NCBI GenBank assembly: GCA_964487565.1
Contig: CAZARN010000015.1
Location: 1 to 47,163, forward strand
DNA: 47,163 bases
Direction of reading: 5' to 3'
Source of the DNA: Phil1 sp964487565
GTDB taxonomy: Bacteria; Bacillota; Clostridia; Christensenellales; CAG-138
Shown: positions 7,814 through 16,632 of the stretch, in pieces
How positions within the stretch are numbered: position 1 is the first letter of the stretch
Layout of the letters: each line of letters starts with the position of its first letter
Made by a program: the position numbers and the translations under genes
Notes under the pieces: generated by a model
Databases searched by the model: none
The model's input: only the letters and a program-made list of their open reading frames with translations
Told to the model about the DNA's origin: nothing

Positions 7814-8656
7814 GTGAAGGGTATTTTTAAGAACAAGCCTCTTTTGATCTTGCTCATCGCGGTGGTGCTGCTTGGCGTGCTTGCGTTCGCCACCTCGGCC
7901 GACCGTTCCGTTTCATGGCTTGAAAGCACGGCGGGCAGCGTGATCCAGCCCATACAGACATTCGCCTCCAAAGCGTCAAATGCAATAATCGACTTTTTCC
8001 AGCGCGTGTTCAAAACCACAGACGCAGATAAAGAGCTTGAACAGCTCAAGATCCGCCTTGCGCAGCTTGAGACCGCGCAGGAGGAGAACGAACGCCTGAC
8101 AGCCGAAAACGAAAGGCTCAAAAACCTCCTCAATTATACGGAAACGCTCGGCGACTATGAATATGTGACGGCAAGCGTGACGGGCAACAGCCAGGGCGTA
8201 TGGTTTGAGGTGTTCACGATAAACGCCGGACGCAACAAGGGCATAGAGAAGGACATGGCGGTGGTATGCTCGTCCGGCCTGATCGGCCGCGTGACCGAGG
8301 TCGGCGCGACATGGAGCAAGGTCACTGCGATAATCGATTCCTCATCGGAAGTGAGCGTTATGGTCGAGCGCACGCGCGACGTCGGCCTTGCGCACGGCCT
8401 TTTTGATACGACCGGCAACAACGGCATAGAGCTTTATTATCTGCCATCAGGATACGATCTTGTGCCGGGCGATATAATCGTTACAAGCGGAATGAGCAGC
8501 ATGTTCCCCAAGGGCATAGTAGTCGGCACCGTGATCGAGGTCGAGCGCCAGACGACCCTCGATTCGCTCAACACAAGAAACGCGACGATCGAGCCTTCGG
8601 TCGATTTCGGTCATCTTGAAGAGGTGATCGTCATCGTCGGGAAAACGGGGGAATGA
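7814..8656 (+). CDS. mreC: Rod shape-determining protein MreC
   Basis: MreC is a bitopic membrane protein that links MreB to the external wall synthases. At 280 residues it is normal in size. A single membrane segment (LLILLIAVVLLGVLAFA, residues 9-25) follows a short basic N terminus; a coiled coil (about residues 72-105, rich in E/L/Q) precedes the two beta domains that contain VTGNSQGVWFEVFTINAGRNKGI and GDIIVTSGMSSMFPKGIVVGTV. I choose GTG 7814 with a modest GAAAGG site upstream, because there is no in-frame ATG and the promoter start point is near 7771. mreD begins 1 nt after its stop. Confidence 0.9.
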   Translation: MKGIFKNKPLLILLIAVVLLGVLAFATSADRSVSWLESTAGSVIQPIQTFASKASNAIIDFFQRVFKTTDADKELEQLKIRLAQLETAQEENERLTAENERLKNLLNYTETLGDYEYVTASVTGNSQGVWFEVFTINAGRNKGIEKDMAVVCSSGLIGRVTEVGATWSKVTAIIDSSSEVSVMVERTRDVGLAHGLFDTTGNNGIELYYLPSGYDLVPGDIIVTSGMSSMFPKGIVVGTVIEVERQTTLDSLNTRNATIEPSVDFGHLEEVIVIVGKTGE

Positions 8657-8657
8657 G

Positions 8658-9197
8658 ATGAAGAGACTGTATATCGTCATCGCGGTCCTCGCGGCGCTTT
8701 ATCTTGATTCGATATTCTTTGCAAGGATAAACCTCAACGGAATACGGCCGGACGCCATGATGGCGCTCGTTGCCGCGGCAGGGATACTCATGGGCAGCAC
8801 AAAAGGCGCCGTGCTGGGGCTTGTGTGCGGGCTGACGGCCGACGTGCTGTTTTCGAAGCTGATAGGGCCAAGCGCGATAGGCTATATGGTCTGCGGGGCG
8901 GTTGGCGGCTTCTTCCATCAAAAATTCTATGCGGACAATCTGGTTTTTCCCGCGGCGATAGCTTTTGCCGGGTCGATATTCAAAGAAAACGTGATGGCTG
9001 CGGCCAGCGCTTTGTGCGGGGCGCGGTTTTCTTATATCAGCGTGCTGGCGTCGTATATAATCCCGTGCGCGTTCATGACGACGGCGCTTTGCATCCCCGT
9101 ACACATACTTATGAAGCGCATATTCGCCGCGCAGGTAAGGAGCGATCGCAAAACGTTCCGCAATAAACCCGAGTCCGGCACGGGAGGTACAATATGA
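8658..9197 (+). CDS. mreD: Rod shape-determining protein MreD
   Basis: A 179-residue integral membrane protein with about five or six hydrophobic segments, e.g. LYIVIAVLAALYLDSIFFARI at the start and MMALVAAAGILMGSTKGAVLGLVCGLTADVLFS. NGIRPDAMMALVAA and the G-x-x-x-G-LTADVLFS run are typical of MreD, a partner of MreC and PBP2 in the elongasome. It begins one base after mreC and its stop overlaps the PBP2 start by four bases (ATGA), so mreC-mreD-PBP2 are one translational unit. The low-identity MreD family is identified mainly by position and topology. Confidence 0.88.
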   Translation: MKRLYIVIAVLAALYLDSIFFARINLNGIRPDAMMALVAAAGILMGSTKGAVLGLVCGLTADVLFSKLIGPSAIGYMVCGAVGGFFHQKFYADNLVFPAAIAFAGSIFKENVMAAASALCGARFSYISVLASYIIPCAFMTTALCIPVHILMKRIFAAQVRSDRKTFRNKPESGTGGTI

Positions 9198-11881
9198 AAA
9201 AACCATTGATAAGGTTCATCGCGCTTGCGCTGCTGACGACGACGCTTATTGGCGCGCTCATATATAAGCTTGGCGTGCTTACGCTCGCCGAGGGCAGCAC
9301 ATGGGCCGAAAGCGCGCAGCAGCGCGCCACAAAGACCGTTGCCGTGAAGGGCGAACGCGGGCGCATACTGGACAGGAACGGCGTCGTGCTTGCCTATGAC
9401 GAGACCTGTTATAACGTTGAGTTCCTGCGCGACGCTGACAACCGTACAAATTACGATTCGGCGGTATACACGGAATCCCTCATAAAAGTGATCGGCATGA
9501 TCGAGGCTTCCGGCGGCGCGACGATAGACACATCATACATCGTCATGAACGACGACGGCGAGATCGTGTACGACTGGCGCGTAACATCAGAATCGGGCAT
9601 AAAGGAAAGATACAAGAACTTTTGCGAGGCCATGGGCCTCACGATATCCGACAGCGGCTATCAGGATAATCCCAAAGACAACAAAAAATGGGACATATCA
9701 AAATGGCCGACGGCCGAATATGCCTATAACTTCCTGCGCAAGAGCTGGTTCATACCCGAGGAGTATACTTTCGAGCAGGCAAAAAAGATCATCTCCATCA
9801 GGCAGGAGGTCAATCTCAACAACTATCGCGCCTATGAGCCGATAACAATCGCATACAACGTGAGCGAAGAGGTCGTGGCCGACATTATGGAGCACAGCGA
9901 CGAGCTTATCGGCGTTCAGGTGTCGCAAAGCACGACGAGGATCTATCCGCGCGGGACCACCGCCGCGCATGTGCTCGGCTATTTGCAGAAGACCACGGAT
10001 ACCGTGAGCGTATCGAAGCTCATCGCCATGGGCTATACCGAGGAACAGCTTGAAAAGTATTACAAGAAGGACAGCGACGGCAATTATGTTTATTCGGACA
10101 GCGGCGAGCATCTTGTCGATATGACCGAGCTTGGCTACGGCTATGACGATTATGTCGGCGTGTCAGGCGTAGAATATACGATGGAAGCGTATCTCACCGG
10201 CGCGACAAGCGAACATCAGGGCACGCGGGAGGTCGAAATAAACAAGAACGGCAGCATAATCCGTGAGCTTTCAAACACCGCCGCGACCGACGGCAACGAC
10301 GTTATGCTCACGCTCGATATCGAGCTTCAAAACGTGGTCGAGCAGGCGCTGCAAAACCTCATCACCAAAACCGCCGCGAAGGAGCAGGATCTTATCGACG
10401 CGGACGAGGAAGGCAAATACACAGGCAAGGATATCGACACCGCGAAGACGGGCGCGATCGTCGTGATGGATCCGCAGACGGGCGAGGTGCTGGCGATGGC
10501 GTCATATCCGTCGTTCGACCCGAACTGGTTCATAAAAGGCAACCTCACAGATGAGCAGATGGACTATCTTTTCAACGGGGCTGACGCCGCGGTGACGACC
10601 CCGCTTCGCAACAAGGCCGTCAGCGCGCGCTATGCGCCGGGCTCCATATTCAAGATGGCGACGGGTATCGCGGGCGTCGCGGAAGGCGTGGTCGGCATAG
10701 ACGAGATCGTCAACGACCGCGGCGACGGAGGCTATTACTACATATACAACGACGACGGCACCGTGACGAAGACAAACGCCCCGAAATGCTGGAAGTCGTA
10801 TCATATCGGGCATGAGAACCTCAACCTGACACAGGCCGTCACATACTCGTGCAACTTCTATTTCTGCGAGATCGCATACAGGCTCGGCATCGACAAGCTC
10901 AACGAGTGGGCGGGCAAATTCGGCCTCACAAACCTCACCAACATCGAGCTTACCGGCGAGGCGGCGGGCATATGCGGCGGGCAGGATGTGCTTTTTGACA
11001 ACACCCTCACAGACGCTAACGGCGAGCTTTCCATCACGGGACAGAAAACGAGCCTTCCGCTGCTCATATACAAGCGCCTATGCGAGAAGCTCAGGGAATA
11101 TGTTTCGCTTCGCGGTATGGAGATCGACGACGACGCGGTGAGCGATTGCGCGCTTTCGCTGATGCAGCTTCAGGACGGCAACGGCCTTGACGGCAAAGGG
11201 CCGGACATCCGCCGCATAATAAGCGACAAGCTGGGTATACCGGAAGGATATACATCCGCGCAGAACTGGACGAGCCAGATCGTTACGCTGCTCAACGAGA
11301 TACAGTGGAAACCGACGCAGACCATACGTTCCGGATACGGACAGGGCGTTACGCTCGTTACGCCTATCGCCGTGGCGCGCTATACGTCGGCCATTGCAAA
11401 CGAGGGCACGGTGTACGACGCGAACATAGTCGACAGGATAATCGACCCGGACGGCGCGCTCGTGCGCGATATAAACGCGGACGTGCTCAGCGTGATAGGC
11501 GACGACAGCGAGACATGGTCAAACCTTTGGGCCGCCATAAAGGAAGGCATGAAGGGCGTCGTTTCGCAGGAGGATCACGGCACGGCGGCCGATAAATTCT
11601 CCGAGGAATTCATAAAAGCGGGCTATACGGAGCGCATCGCCGGAAAAACAGGTACGGCGCAGATCGGCCTTTCGTCGATCGATATCGAGGATACCTCATG
11701 GTTCATATCCTTCACGCCGCGGAAGGGCGACGCGGAGCTTGTTGTGATAATATGCATACCCAACGGCTATTCCGGCTCCTGGAGCGTTTCGGCGGCGGAG
11801 GAGATATACACATACTATTTCAACAAAACGGACAGCGCCGCGACCGAGACTCTCGTCGGCATCGACGGCAACGTGCCGTGA
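9194..11881 (+). CDS. mrdA: Class B penicillin-binding protein 2 (elongasome transpeptidase)
   Basis: PBP2 cross-links new peptidoglycan during elongation. The 895-residue protein has a cytosolic basic start, one membrane anchor (about residues 6-26), a dimerization/pedestal region beginning KGERGRILDRNGVVLAYD, and the transpeptidase domain. All three catalytic motifs are intact: S484-I-F-K487, S552-C-N554 and K818-T-G-T821. It is longer than the ~650-700 residues usual for PBP2; the extra length lies in the N-terminal half (about residues 85-200) and between SCN and KTGT (about residues 600-700). Both kinds of insertion are seen in large clostridial PBP2s. No rodA partner is adjacent. Confidence 0.92.
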   Translation: MKKPLIRFIALALLTTTLIGALIYKLGVLTLAEGSTWAESAQQRATKTVAVKGERGRILDRNGVVLAYDETCYNVEFLRDADNRTNYDSAVYTESLIKVIGMIEASGGATIDTSYIVMNDDGEIVYDWRVTSESGIKERYKNFCEAMGLTISDSGYQDNPKDNKKWDISKWPTAEYAYNFLRKSWFIPEEYTFEQAKKIISIRQEVNLNNYRAYEPITIAYNVSEEVVADIMEHSDELIGVQVSQSTTRIYPRGTTAAHVLGYLQKTTDTVSVSKLIAMGYTEEQLEKYYKKDSDGNYVYSDSGEHLVDMTELGYGYDDYVGVSGVEYTMEAYLTGATSEHQGTREVEINKNGSIIRELSNTAATDGNDVMLTLDIELQNVVEQALQNLITKTAAKEQDLIDADEEGKYTGKDIDTAKTGAIVVMDPQTGEVLAMASYPSFDPNWFIKGNLTDEQMDYLFNGADAAVTTPLRNKAVSARYAPGSIFKMATGIAGVAEGVVGIDEIVNDRGDGGYYYIYNDDGTVTKTNAPKCWKSYHIGHENLNLTQAVTYSCNFYFCEIAYRLGIDKLNEWAGKFGLTNLTNIELTGEAAGICGGQDVLFDNTLTDANGELSITGQKTSLPLLIYKRLCEKLREYVSLRGMEIDDDAVSDCALSLMQLQDGNGLDGKGPDIRRIISDKLGIPEGYTSAQNWTSQIVTLLNEIQWKPTQTIRSGYGQGVTLVTPIAVARYTSAIANEGTVYDANIVDRIIDPDGALVRDINADVLSVIGDDSETWSNLWAAIKEGMKGVVSQEDHGTAADKFSEEFIKAGYTERIAGKTGTAQIGLSSIDIEDTSWFISFTPRKGDAELVVIICIPNGYSGSWSVSAAEEIYTYYFNKTDSAATETLVGIDGNVP

Positions 11882-11885
11882 CGCC

Positions 11886-11914
11886 TTCCCATAATGAGCG
11901 ATTTGATGTATAAT
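11886..11914 (+). promoter_or_regulatory. Promoter of lgt
   Basis: TTCCCA (11886-11891), 17-nt spacer, consensus TATAAT (11909-11914), starting just after the PBP2 stop. A GGGAGG ribosome site precedes lgt. Confidence 0.55.
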
Positions 11915-11961
11915 CAACGCGATATATTGTCAAACAATAACAAATTCGGGAGGAAACGACA

Positions 11962-13074
11962 ATGACAAATCCTGACAGAGTGGCATTCACGCTATTCGGC
12001 AAGGATATTTACTGGTATGGCGTGCTGATGGCGATCGGTATCGTGATCGCCGTCATAATCGCGCAATCCGAGGAAAAGCGCAAGAAGCTGCCCAAGGATA
12101 TCGTGATCGATATGTGCCTTGCCATCATTCCGGCCGGCATAATCGGCGCAAGGCTGTATTATGTGCTCTTCGAGCTGGACAGATATCTTGCAGACCCGAT
12201 AAAGATCCTCTATATATGGGAGGGCGGCCTCGCGATTTACGGCGCGGTGATATTCGGCCTTATCGCAGCGGCGATATTCGCGCATGTGCGCAAGGTGCGC
12301 TTCCTGGCGCTCGCCGATGTGATCGTGCCTGGGCTTGTGCTTGCGCAGGCTATCGGCCGCTGGGGCAACTTCTTCAATCAGGAAGCCTACGGTCTGCCCG
12401 TCACACAGGCAATGCTCGCCAAGTTCCCTATACTCAATTACTTCCCGTTCTCGGTATCAATCGACGGCGCGCATTATTTTGACGACGCGCTTTGCACCGC
12501 CTGCTATACGACCGCCGCGGGCGGCCATCTGCACCTTGCGACGTTCTTCTATGAATCGGCATGGTGCCTCATCGTTTTCGTTTTCATCATGCTTATGAGG
12601 AAACGCTTCAAGCACGACGGGGACGCTTTCATCTGGTACGGACTGCTGTATTCGTTCGAGCGCATGTTCGTTGAAGGCCTGCGCGGCGACAGCCTCTGGC
12701 TCATAAGGCCGGATGCGGCGGGCGTCGGCGGGATCAGGGTATCACAGCTCGTCAGCGCGATCGTGTTTGCGGCTGCGCTCACATTCCTTATCATCCGCGC
12801 GGTGAAGGAAAAGAAGGAAGGCAGGCTCATGTGGCCCGCGCCTGTAGTTATGCCTGCATCCGAGGCGCAGGACGCGGCGTGCGGCGAACAGCCGTGCGGC
12901 GAAACGGAGGGTGAGCCGGAGGGCGAATCCGGGGATAAACCCGAAAAGGACGGGGAAGCCGAAAAGGACGGGGAATCCGAAAAGGACGAATCTGCGTGCG
13001 AAGAGAAGAACGCGCAGGAAGAAGCGCCCGATGAGGACGCGAAGGAGAACGGCGACAATACCGGGAAAGAGTGA
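11962..13074 (+). CDS. lgt: Prolipoprotein diacylglyceryl transferase with acidic C-terminal tail
   Basis: Lgt moves a diacylglyceryl group from phosphatidylglycerol to the lipobox Cys of prolipoproteins at the membrane. The catalytic core (about residues 1-280) is polytopic and holds the signature GRWGNFFNQEAYG at residues 132-144 and the EGGLAIYGA loop near 87-95. The protein is 370 residues, against about 260-280 for the family: the last ~85 residues are a highly acidic, low-complexity cytosolic tail (E, D, K, G) containing an 18-bp DNA repeat. Several lipoproteins in this window would be its substrates. pncB starts six bases after its stop. Confidence 0.93.
   Translation: MTNPDRVAFTLFGKDIYWYGVLMAIGIVIAVIIAQSEEKRKKLPKDIVIDMCLAIIPAGIIGARLYYVLFELDRYLADPIKILYIWEGGLAIYGAVIFGLIAAAIFAHVRKVRFLALADVIVPGLVLAQAIGRWGNFFNQEAYGLPVTQAMLAKFPILNYFPFSVSIDGAHYFDDALCTACYTTAAGGHLHLATFFYESAWCLIVFVFIMLMRKRFKHDGDAFIWYGLLYSFERMFVEGLRGDSLWLIRPDAAGVGGIRVSQLVSAIVFAAALTFLIIRAVKEKKEGRLMWPAPVVMPASEAQDAACGEQPCGETEGEPEGESGDKPEKDGEAEKDGESEKDESACEEKNAQEEAPDEDAKENGDNTGKE
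12941..12990 (+). repeat. 18-bp tandem repeat in the lgt tail
   Basis: Two full copies of CCGAAAAGGACGGGGAAK (12941-12958, 12959-12976) and a partial third (12977-12990). It encodes (P/A/S)EKDGE-like units. The period is a multiple of three, so copy-number change would preserve the frame. Confidence 0.85.
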
Positions 13075-13079
13075 GGTAA

Positions 13080-14549
13080 ATGGGGGATATAACAAGCGCG
13101 CGAAATCTTACCATGATGACGGATCTGTATCAGCTTACGATGATGTACGGATACTTCCGTTACGGAATGGCAAAGAATGAAGCGGTGTTCGATCTTTTTT
13201 TCCGCAACAGGGAAAACAGCGCCTATGCGATAATGGCGGGCACGGAATCCGTCATAGATTACATCAACAACATCCGTTTTGAAGATGAGGACATAGCGTA
13301 TCTGCGCTCGCTCAAGCTCTTCGACGAGGATTTTCTTGCGATGCTCTCCTCGCTGCATTTCACGGGCGAGATATACGGTATGCCCGAGGGAACGGTCGTG
13401 TTCCCGTATGAGCCGCTCATCCGTGTGCGCGCGCCGATAATGCAGGCGCAGCTTGTGGAAACGGCCCTGCTCAACCTTGTCAACCATCAGACGCTCATCG
13501 CAACAAAGGCGGCGAGGGTGGTTTACGCAGCGCAGGGGGACGGCGTGATGGAATTCGGCCTCAGGCGCGCGCAAGGCCCGGACGCGGGCATTTACGGCGC
13601 GAGGGCGGCCATGATCGGCGGCTGCACGGGCACGAGCAACGTGCTCACCGGACAGATGTTCCATGTGGGCGTGTCCGGCACCCATGCGCACAGCTGGGTG
13701 ATGAGCTTCCCGACGGAGCTTGACGCCTTCCGCGCATACGCAAAGATATTCCCGGACGCATGTATGCTGCTTGTCGACACATACGATACGCTCGGTTCCG
13801 GCGTGCCGAACGCGATAAAGGTGTTCGACGAGCTGAAGGCCGACGGACACAAGCCCGTGGGCATAAGGCTCGATTCGGGCGACCTTGCGTACCTTTCCAA
13901 GCGCGCGAGGAAAATGCTCGACGACGCGGGGCATACCGAGGCGCGGATATTCGCGTCGGGCGACCTTGACGAAACCGTGATACGCGATCTCAAGGCGCAG
14001 GGCGCGAGGATCGACGTATGGGGCGTGGGCACAAAGCTCATAACCTCGCTTGACTGCCCGGCGCTCGGCGGCGTTTACAAGATGTCCGCCGAGATAATCG
14101 ACGGAAGGCTATATCCCAAAATAAAGATATCCGAAAACCCCGTGAAGATCACCAACCCGGGCTATAAGAAGGTATACAGGCTCTATAACAAGAAAAACCA
14201 TATGGCGCTTGCAGATATCATCGCGCTTGAAGGGGAAAAGATCGATTTCACAAAGCCGTTGAGGATATATCATCCTGAGGAAAGGTTCAAATCCAAGCTG
14301 CTCACCGATTATGAAATGCGCGAGCTGCTGGTGCCGCTCGTCATCGACGGCAAACAGGTTTACACCTCTCCGTCCGTGAAGGAGATACGCGAATACTGCA
14401 TGGGCGAGCTTGACACGTTCTGGGAGGAAAGCAAGCGCCTCATGAATCCGCACGTATACAAGGTAGACCTTTCGGATGAGCTTTACGACCTTAAAAAGCA
14501 GCTCATCAGCGAATACCGCAAAGCAGATGAACAGTTTGCGGAGGATTAA
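13080..14549 (+). CDS. pncB: Nicotinate phosphoribosyltransferase
   Basis: The enzyme makes nicotinate mononucleotide from nicotinate and PRPP, the entry step of NAD salvage. The 489-residue protein begins with the characteristic LTMMTDLYQLTMMYGYF, has EFGLRRAQGPDAG near residue 158, and the PRPP/nicotinate site region GIRLDSGDLAYLSKRARKMLD near residue 261 followed by GVGTKLITS. The length fits the long bacterial form. ATG 13080 lies six bases after the lgt stop, with GAGGT overlapping that stop. Its 3' end overlaps the following lipoprotein gene by 23 nt. Confidence 0.94.
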   Translation: MGDITSARNLTMMTDLYQLTMMYGYFRYGMAKNEAVFDLFFRNRENSAYAIMAGTESVIDYINNIRFEDEDIAYLRSLKLFDEDFLAMLSSLHFTGEIYGMPEGTVVFPYEPLIRVRAPIMQAQLVETALLNLVNHQTLIATKAARVVYAAQGDGVMEFGLRRAQGPDAGIYGARAAMIGGCTGTSNVLTGQMFHVGVSGTHAHSWVMSFPTELDAFRAYAKIFPDACMLLVDTYDTLGSGVPNAIKVFDELKADGHKPVGIRLDSGDLAYLSKRARKMLDDAGHTEARIFASGDLDETVIRDLKAQGARIDVWGVGTKLITSLDCPALGGVYKMSAEIIDGRLYPKIKISENPVKITNPGYKKVYRLYNKKNHMALADIIALEGEKIDFTKPLRIYHPEERFKSKLLTDYEMRELLVPLVIDGKQVYTSPSVKEIREYCMGELDTFWEESKRLMNPHVYKVDLSDELYDLKKQLISEYRKADEQFAED

Positions 14550-15081
14550 AAGAATAACCGCATGCGCAGCGGTGCTTGTCGCGGCGCTCATGGCGCTTTC
14601 AGGCTGCGTTGAAGCGAGGCCCACGCTTGACGCGGGCAACACCCTGCCGCCGGAAGCGACGCCCACGCCGTCGCCCACACCGAGCCCCACGCCGGAGCCG
14701 ACAGAGACGCCGGCCGGGACTGCCTCCGTTTCACAGTTTGACGCGCTCGGCAACTATATCACGGGTGCGGATCACTTCAAGCAGTATATTTCCTTCCGCA
14801 ACGTGCAGGTGTATGAGCAGGAGGACGACACGTTCGTGGATGCGATCGCCGTGAACGATTATCCTGAAACGCTTGTTTGCGCGCTGACGGCGGCGTTCTA
14901 TGACGACACGAAGGAGCTTGTGGCCTCCGGCAGCATGCAGACGCGCGACGCGCAGTACATACTTATACTGGAGCCGGGGGAGACGGTGCTTTTCGCGCAG
15001 ATAGACACGGATATGGCGCTGACCGCCCTCGATATCAAGCTGATATTTGACGACAGCCTCGGCGTAAGGCCGGAGGAATAA
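14527..15081 (+). CDS. Lipoprotein with Pro/Thr linker and FxLYD-like domain
   Basis: A 184-residue predicted lipoprotein. The N terminus (NSLRRIKRITACAAVLVAAL) leads to a canonical lipobox LSGC. A spacer rich in Pro, Thr and Glu (about residues 39-64) resembles a wall-spanning linker. The remaining ~115 residues look like a small beta-sandwich: FRNVQVYEQ, VNDYPETLVCALTAAFYDDTKELV and LEPGETVLFA recall FxLYD-type domains, but this is a visual impression only. ATG 14527 lies inside pncB (23-nt overlap) without an evident ribosome site, so translation probably depends on pncB. No further upstream start gives a signal peptide. Function unknown. Confidence 0.7.
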   Translation: MNSLRRIKRITACAAVLVAALMALSGCVEARPTLDAGNTLPPEATPTPSPTPSPTPEPTETPAGTASVSQFDALGNYITGADHFKQYISFRNVQVYEQEDDTFVDAIAVNDYPETLVCALTAAFYDDTKELVASGSMQTRDAQYILILEPGETVLFAQIDTDMALTALDIKLIFDDSLGVRPEE

Positions 15082-15118
15082 GTACGGCGCACTTGTATAC
15101 ACGGGTTGTATAGCGAAA

Positions 15119-15140
15119 GGCCGCGGCATTTGCCGCGGCC
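15119..15140. terminator. Bidirectional terminator between lipoprotein gene and rex
   Basis: GGCCGCGG/CCGCGGCC stem with CATTTG loop, preceded by AAA and followed by CTTT, lying between two convergent genes. Confidence 0.75.
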
Positions 15141-15158
15141 CTTTGATTTGCGTTTGGT

Positions 15159-15788
15159 TCAATCGGTGATGCCGTGTTCGATCTTATAGGAAAGCGCGCT
15201 GATGCTGTCGCTCAAATGGACGTTCTCGGTAGGCACGGTGGTCACGAGATCGACCGGCACGAAGTTCCAGATCCCGCTGATGCCCGCGGCGATCATCCTG
15301 TCCGCGATGTCCTGCGCGACGGAACGCCTTGCGGCGATCACACCGATCGATGTGCCGTTCTCACGAATGTATCGATCCATATCCGCAAGATCAAGCACCG
15401 GCTTGCCGTTGACGAACTTGCCTATGAGCGCGGGATCCACATCGAAAAGAGCCATGACATTGAAGCCCATATCCTCGAAGCCGGCGAAATTCGTGAGCGC
15501 GCGGCCGATGTTGCCAGCGCCCGCGATGATTATTTTATGTTTGCGGTCAAGCGCAAGGATCGAGCGGATCTCGGCAAGAAGGGAAGAGGTGTTGTATCCG
15601 TAACCCTGCTGTCCGAACCCGCCGAAACAGTTGAAATCCTGCCTGACCTGCGAGGCGTTGAGATTCATCTGCTGCGCCAGCTTTTCGCTTGAAATGCGCT
15701 CCACACCCTGGTTTTTGAGCATTGAAAGATGTCTGTAATATCTTGGGAGCCGCTTTATGACAGCCTCGGACACTCGTTTGGATTCCAT
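15159..15788 (-). CDS. rex: Redox-sensing transcriptional repressor Rex
   Basis: Rex binds DNA when NAD+/NADH is high and lets go on binding NADH, controlling fermentation and hydrogen genes in Bacillota. The 209-residue protein has the N-terminal winged helix (about 1-80; SEKLAQQMNLNASQVRQDFNCFG) and a Rossmann domain with G90-A-G92-N-I-G95, then LFDVDPALIGKFVNGKPV. The ATG is preceded by GGGAGG. Its promoter (15829-15857) overlaps the stop region of the nitroreductase gene, so rex can be read alone or at the end of the uvrBA-nitroreductase transcript. I could not find a perfect Rex operator (TTGTGAA-N4-TTCACAA) in its leader. Confidence 0.95.
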   Translation of the reverse strand: MESKRVSEAVIKRLPRYYRHLSMLKNQGVERISSEKLAQQMNLNASQVRQDFNCFGGFGQQGYGYNTSSLLAEIRSILALDRKHKIIIAGAGNIGRALTNFAGFEDMGFNVMALFDVDPALIGKFVNGKPVLDLADMDRYIRENGTSIGVIAARRSVAQDIADRMIAAGISGIWNFVPVDLVTTVPTENVHLSDSISALSYKIEHGITD

Positions 15789-15828
15789 TTTAACCTCCCA
15801 CGGCGACGATGACTTGTATTATGGTGTG

Positions 15829-15857
15829 ATTATACCAAAATAAGCGCCCGAGTTCAA
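15829..15857 (-). promoter_or_regulatory. Promoter of rex
   Basis: Minus strand TTGAAC (15852-15857), 17-nt spacer, consensus TATAAT (15829-15834). The -35 word overlaps the nitroreductase stop codon. Confidence 0.7.
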
Positions 15858-16594
15858 CTGCGCGGGCCTTGTTCGAGGGGCATATAAGTATTGAATACCT
15901 GACCCTCATCCCAGTTACCATAAACGCCGCAATGCGACGCGCCAAGCTCGATATGAAGCATCGCGATGCCGCAGTCGATCCGTCCCCAGCCGAAATTGCC
16001 CGATATGTTTTCAACGGTTATGCCTTCGCCTGTGGGGTCAAAGCTCCACGGCTGCGCGTTGAGCGCGGACGGCGCGATGCGCGCGCAAAGCAGCGCCGTC
16101 CTTTTCCATTCGGGCAGCGCGTCATATTCATCGCGCGAAAGCTCCGTGAGCTCGGCGACGCTCCTTCGCGGCCTTGCCGTATATTCCTCCGCGGCAACGC
16201 CGAACGAGATGACGCAGACGAGCTTTTCGCCTTCATTCAGCCTGACGGCCGAATTTACGCCGCCTTTGGAATACGACGCGCCCAGCCAGCAGGAACCAAG
16301 CCCCAGCGCGGCGCATTCAAGCACGAACGCCTCGCCGATATAGCCGGCTTCCTCCGGCCGCGCGCCGTTTGAAATGAGCGCCGCATAAGCGTCCGTACCG
16401 CGTATCCTGCCGCCGAGCAGGCCGCGGAAAGCCTCCGGGCCGCGCTTTGGCTCCAGCCGCACGCCGCGGGCGGATAGCGTCCCTGCCGTGCTGAGAAGGG
16501 AAGCGAACTGCTCATCGGAAGGGCCTCCGCCGTATTTTCGCACGGAAAAGCGTTCCGACGCCGCGCGATACCATTTTTCCATAGTCGAATCCAT
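15854..16594 (-). CDS. Nitroreductase-fold protein, TM1586 type
   Basis: A 246-residue protein that appears to hold two fused nitroreductase-like halves, as in the TM1586 family. Clues are WYRAASERFSVRKYGGG at the start, a mid segment GEAFVLECAALGLGSCWLGASYSKGGV typical of FMN-dependent nitroreductases, a second half with WKRTALLCARIAPSALNAQPW, and a C-terminal GWGRIDCGIAMLHIELGA. Family members are predicted flavin oxidoreductases of unknown substrate. The start at 16594 is chosen for the GGGAGGT site just upstream; the longer frame to 16636 adds 14 unlikely residues. It follows uvrA by 38 nt and probably shares its transcript. Confidence 0.85.
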   Translation of the reverse strand: MDSTMEKWYRAASERFSVRKYGGGPSDEQFASLLSTAGTLSARGVRLEPKRGPEAFRGLLGGRIRGTDAYAALISNGARPEEAGYIGEAFVLECAALGLGSCWLGASYSKGGVNSAVRLNEGEKLVCVISFGVAAEEYTARPRRSVAELTELSRDEYDALPEWKRTALLCARIAPSALNAQPWSFDPTGEGITVENISGNFGWGRIDCGIAMLHIELGASHCGVYGNWDEGQVFNTYMPLEQGPRS

Positions 16595-16632
16595 ATCAAA
16601 ACCTCCCACAGACGGCGAACGCGCCGTAATTG

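Noticed and set aside
12549..13934. A 461-codon open frame on the minus strand opposite lgt/pncB
   Set aside because: It crosses two well-supported genes, has no recognisable motif or ribosome site, and results from high-GC codon bias.
15789..15860. Rex autoregulatory operator upstream of rex
   Set aside because: No TTGTGAA-N4-TTCACAA-like palindrome found near the promoter.
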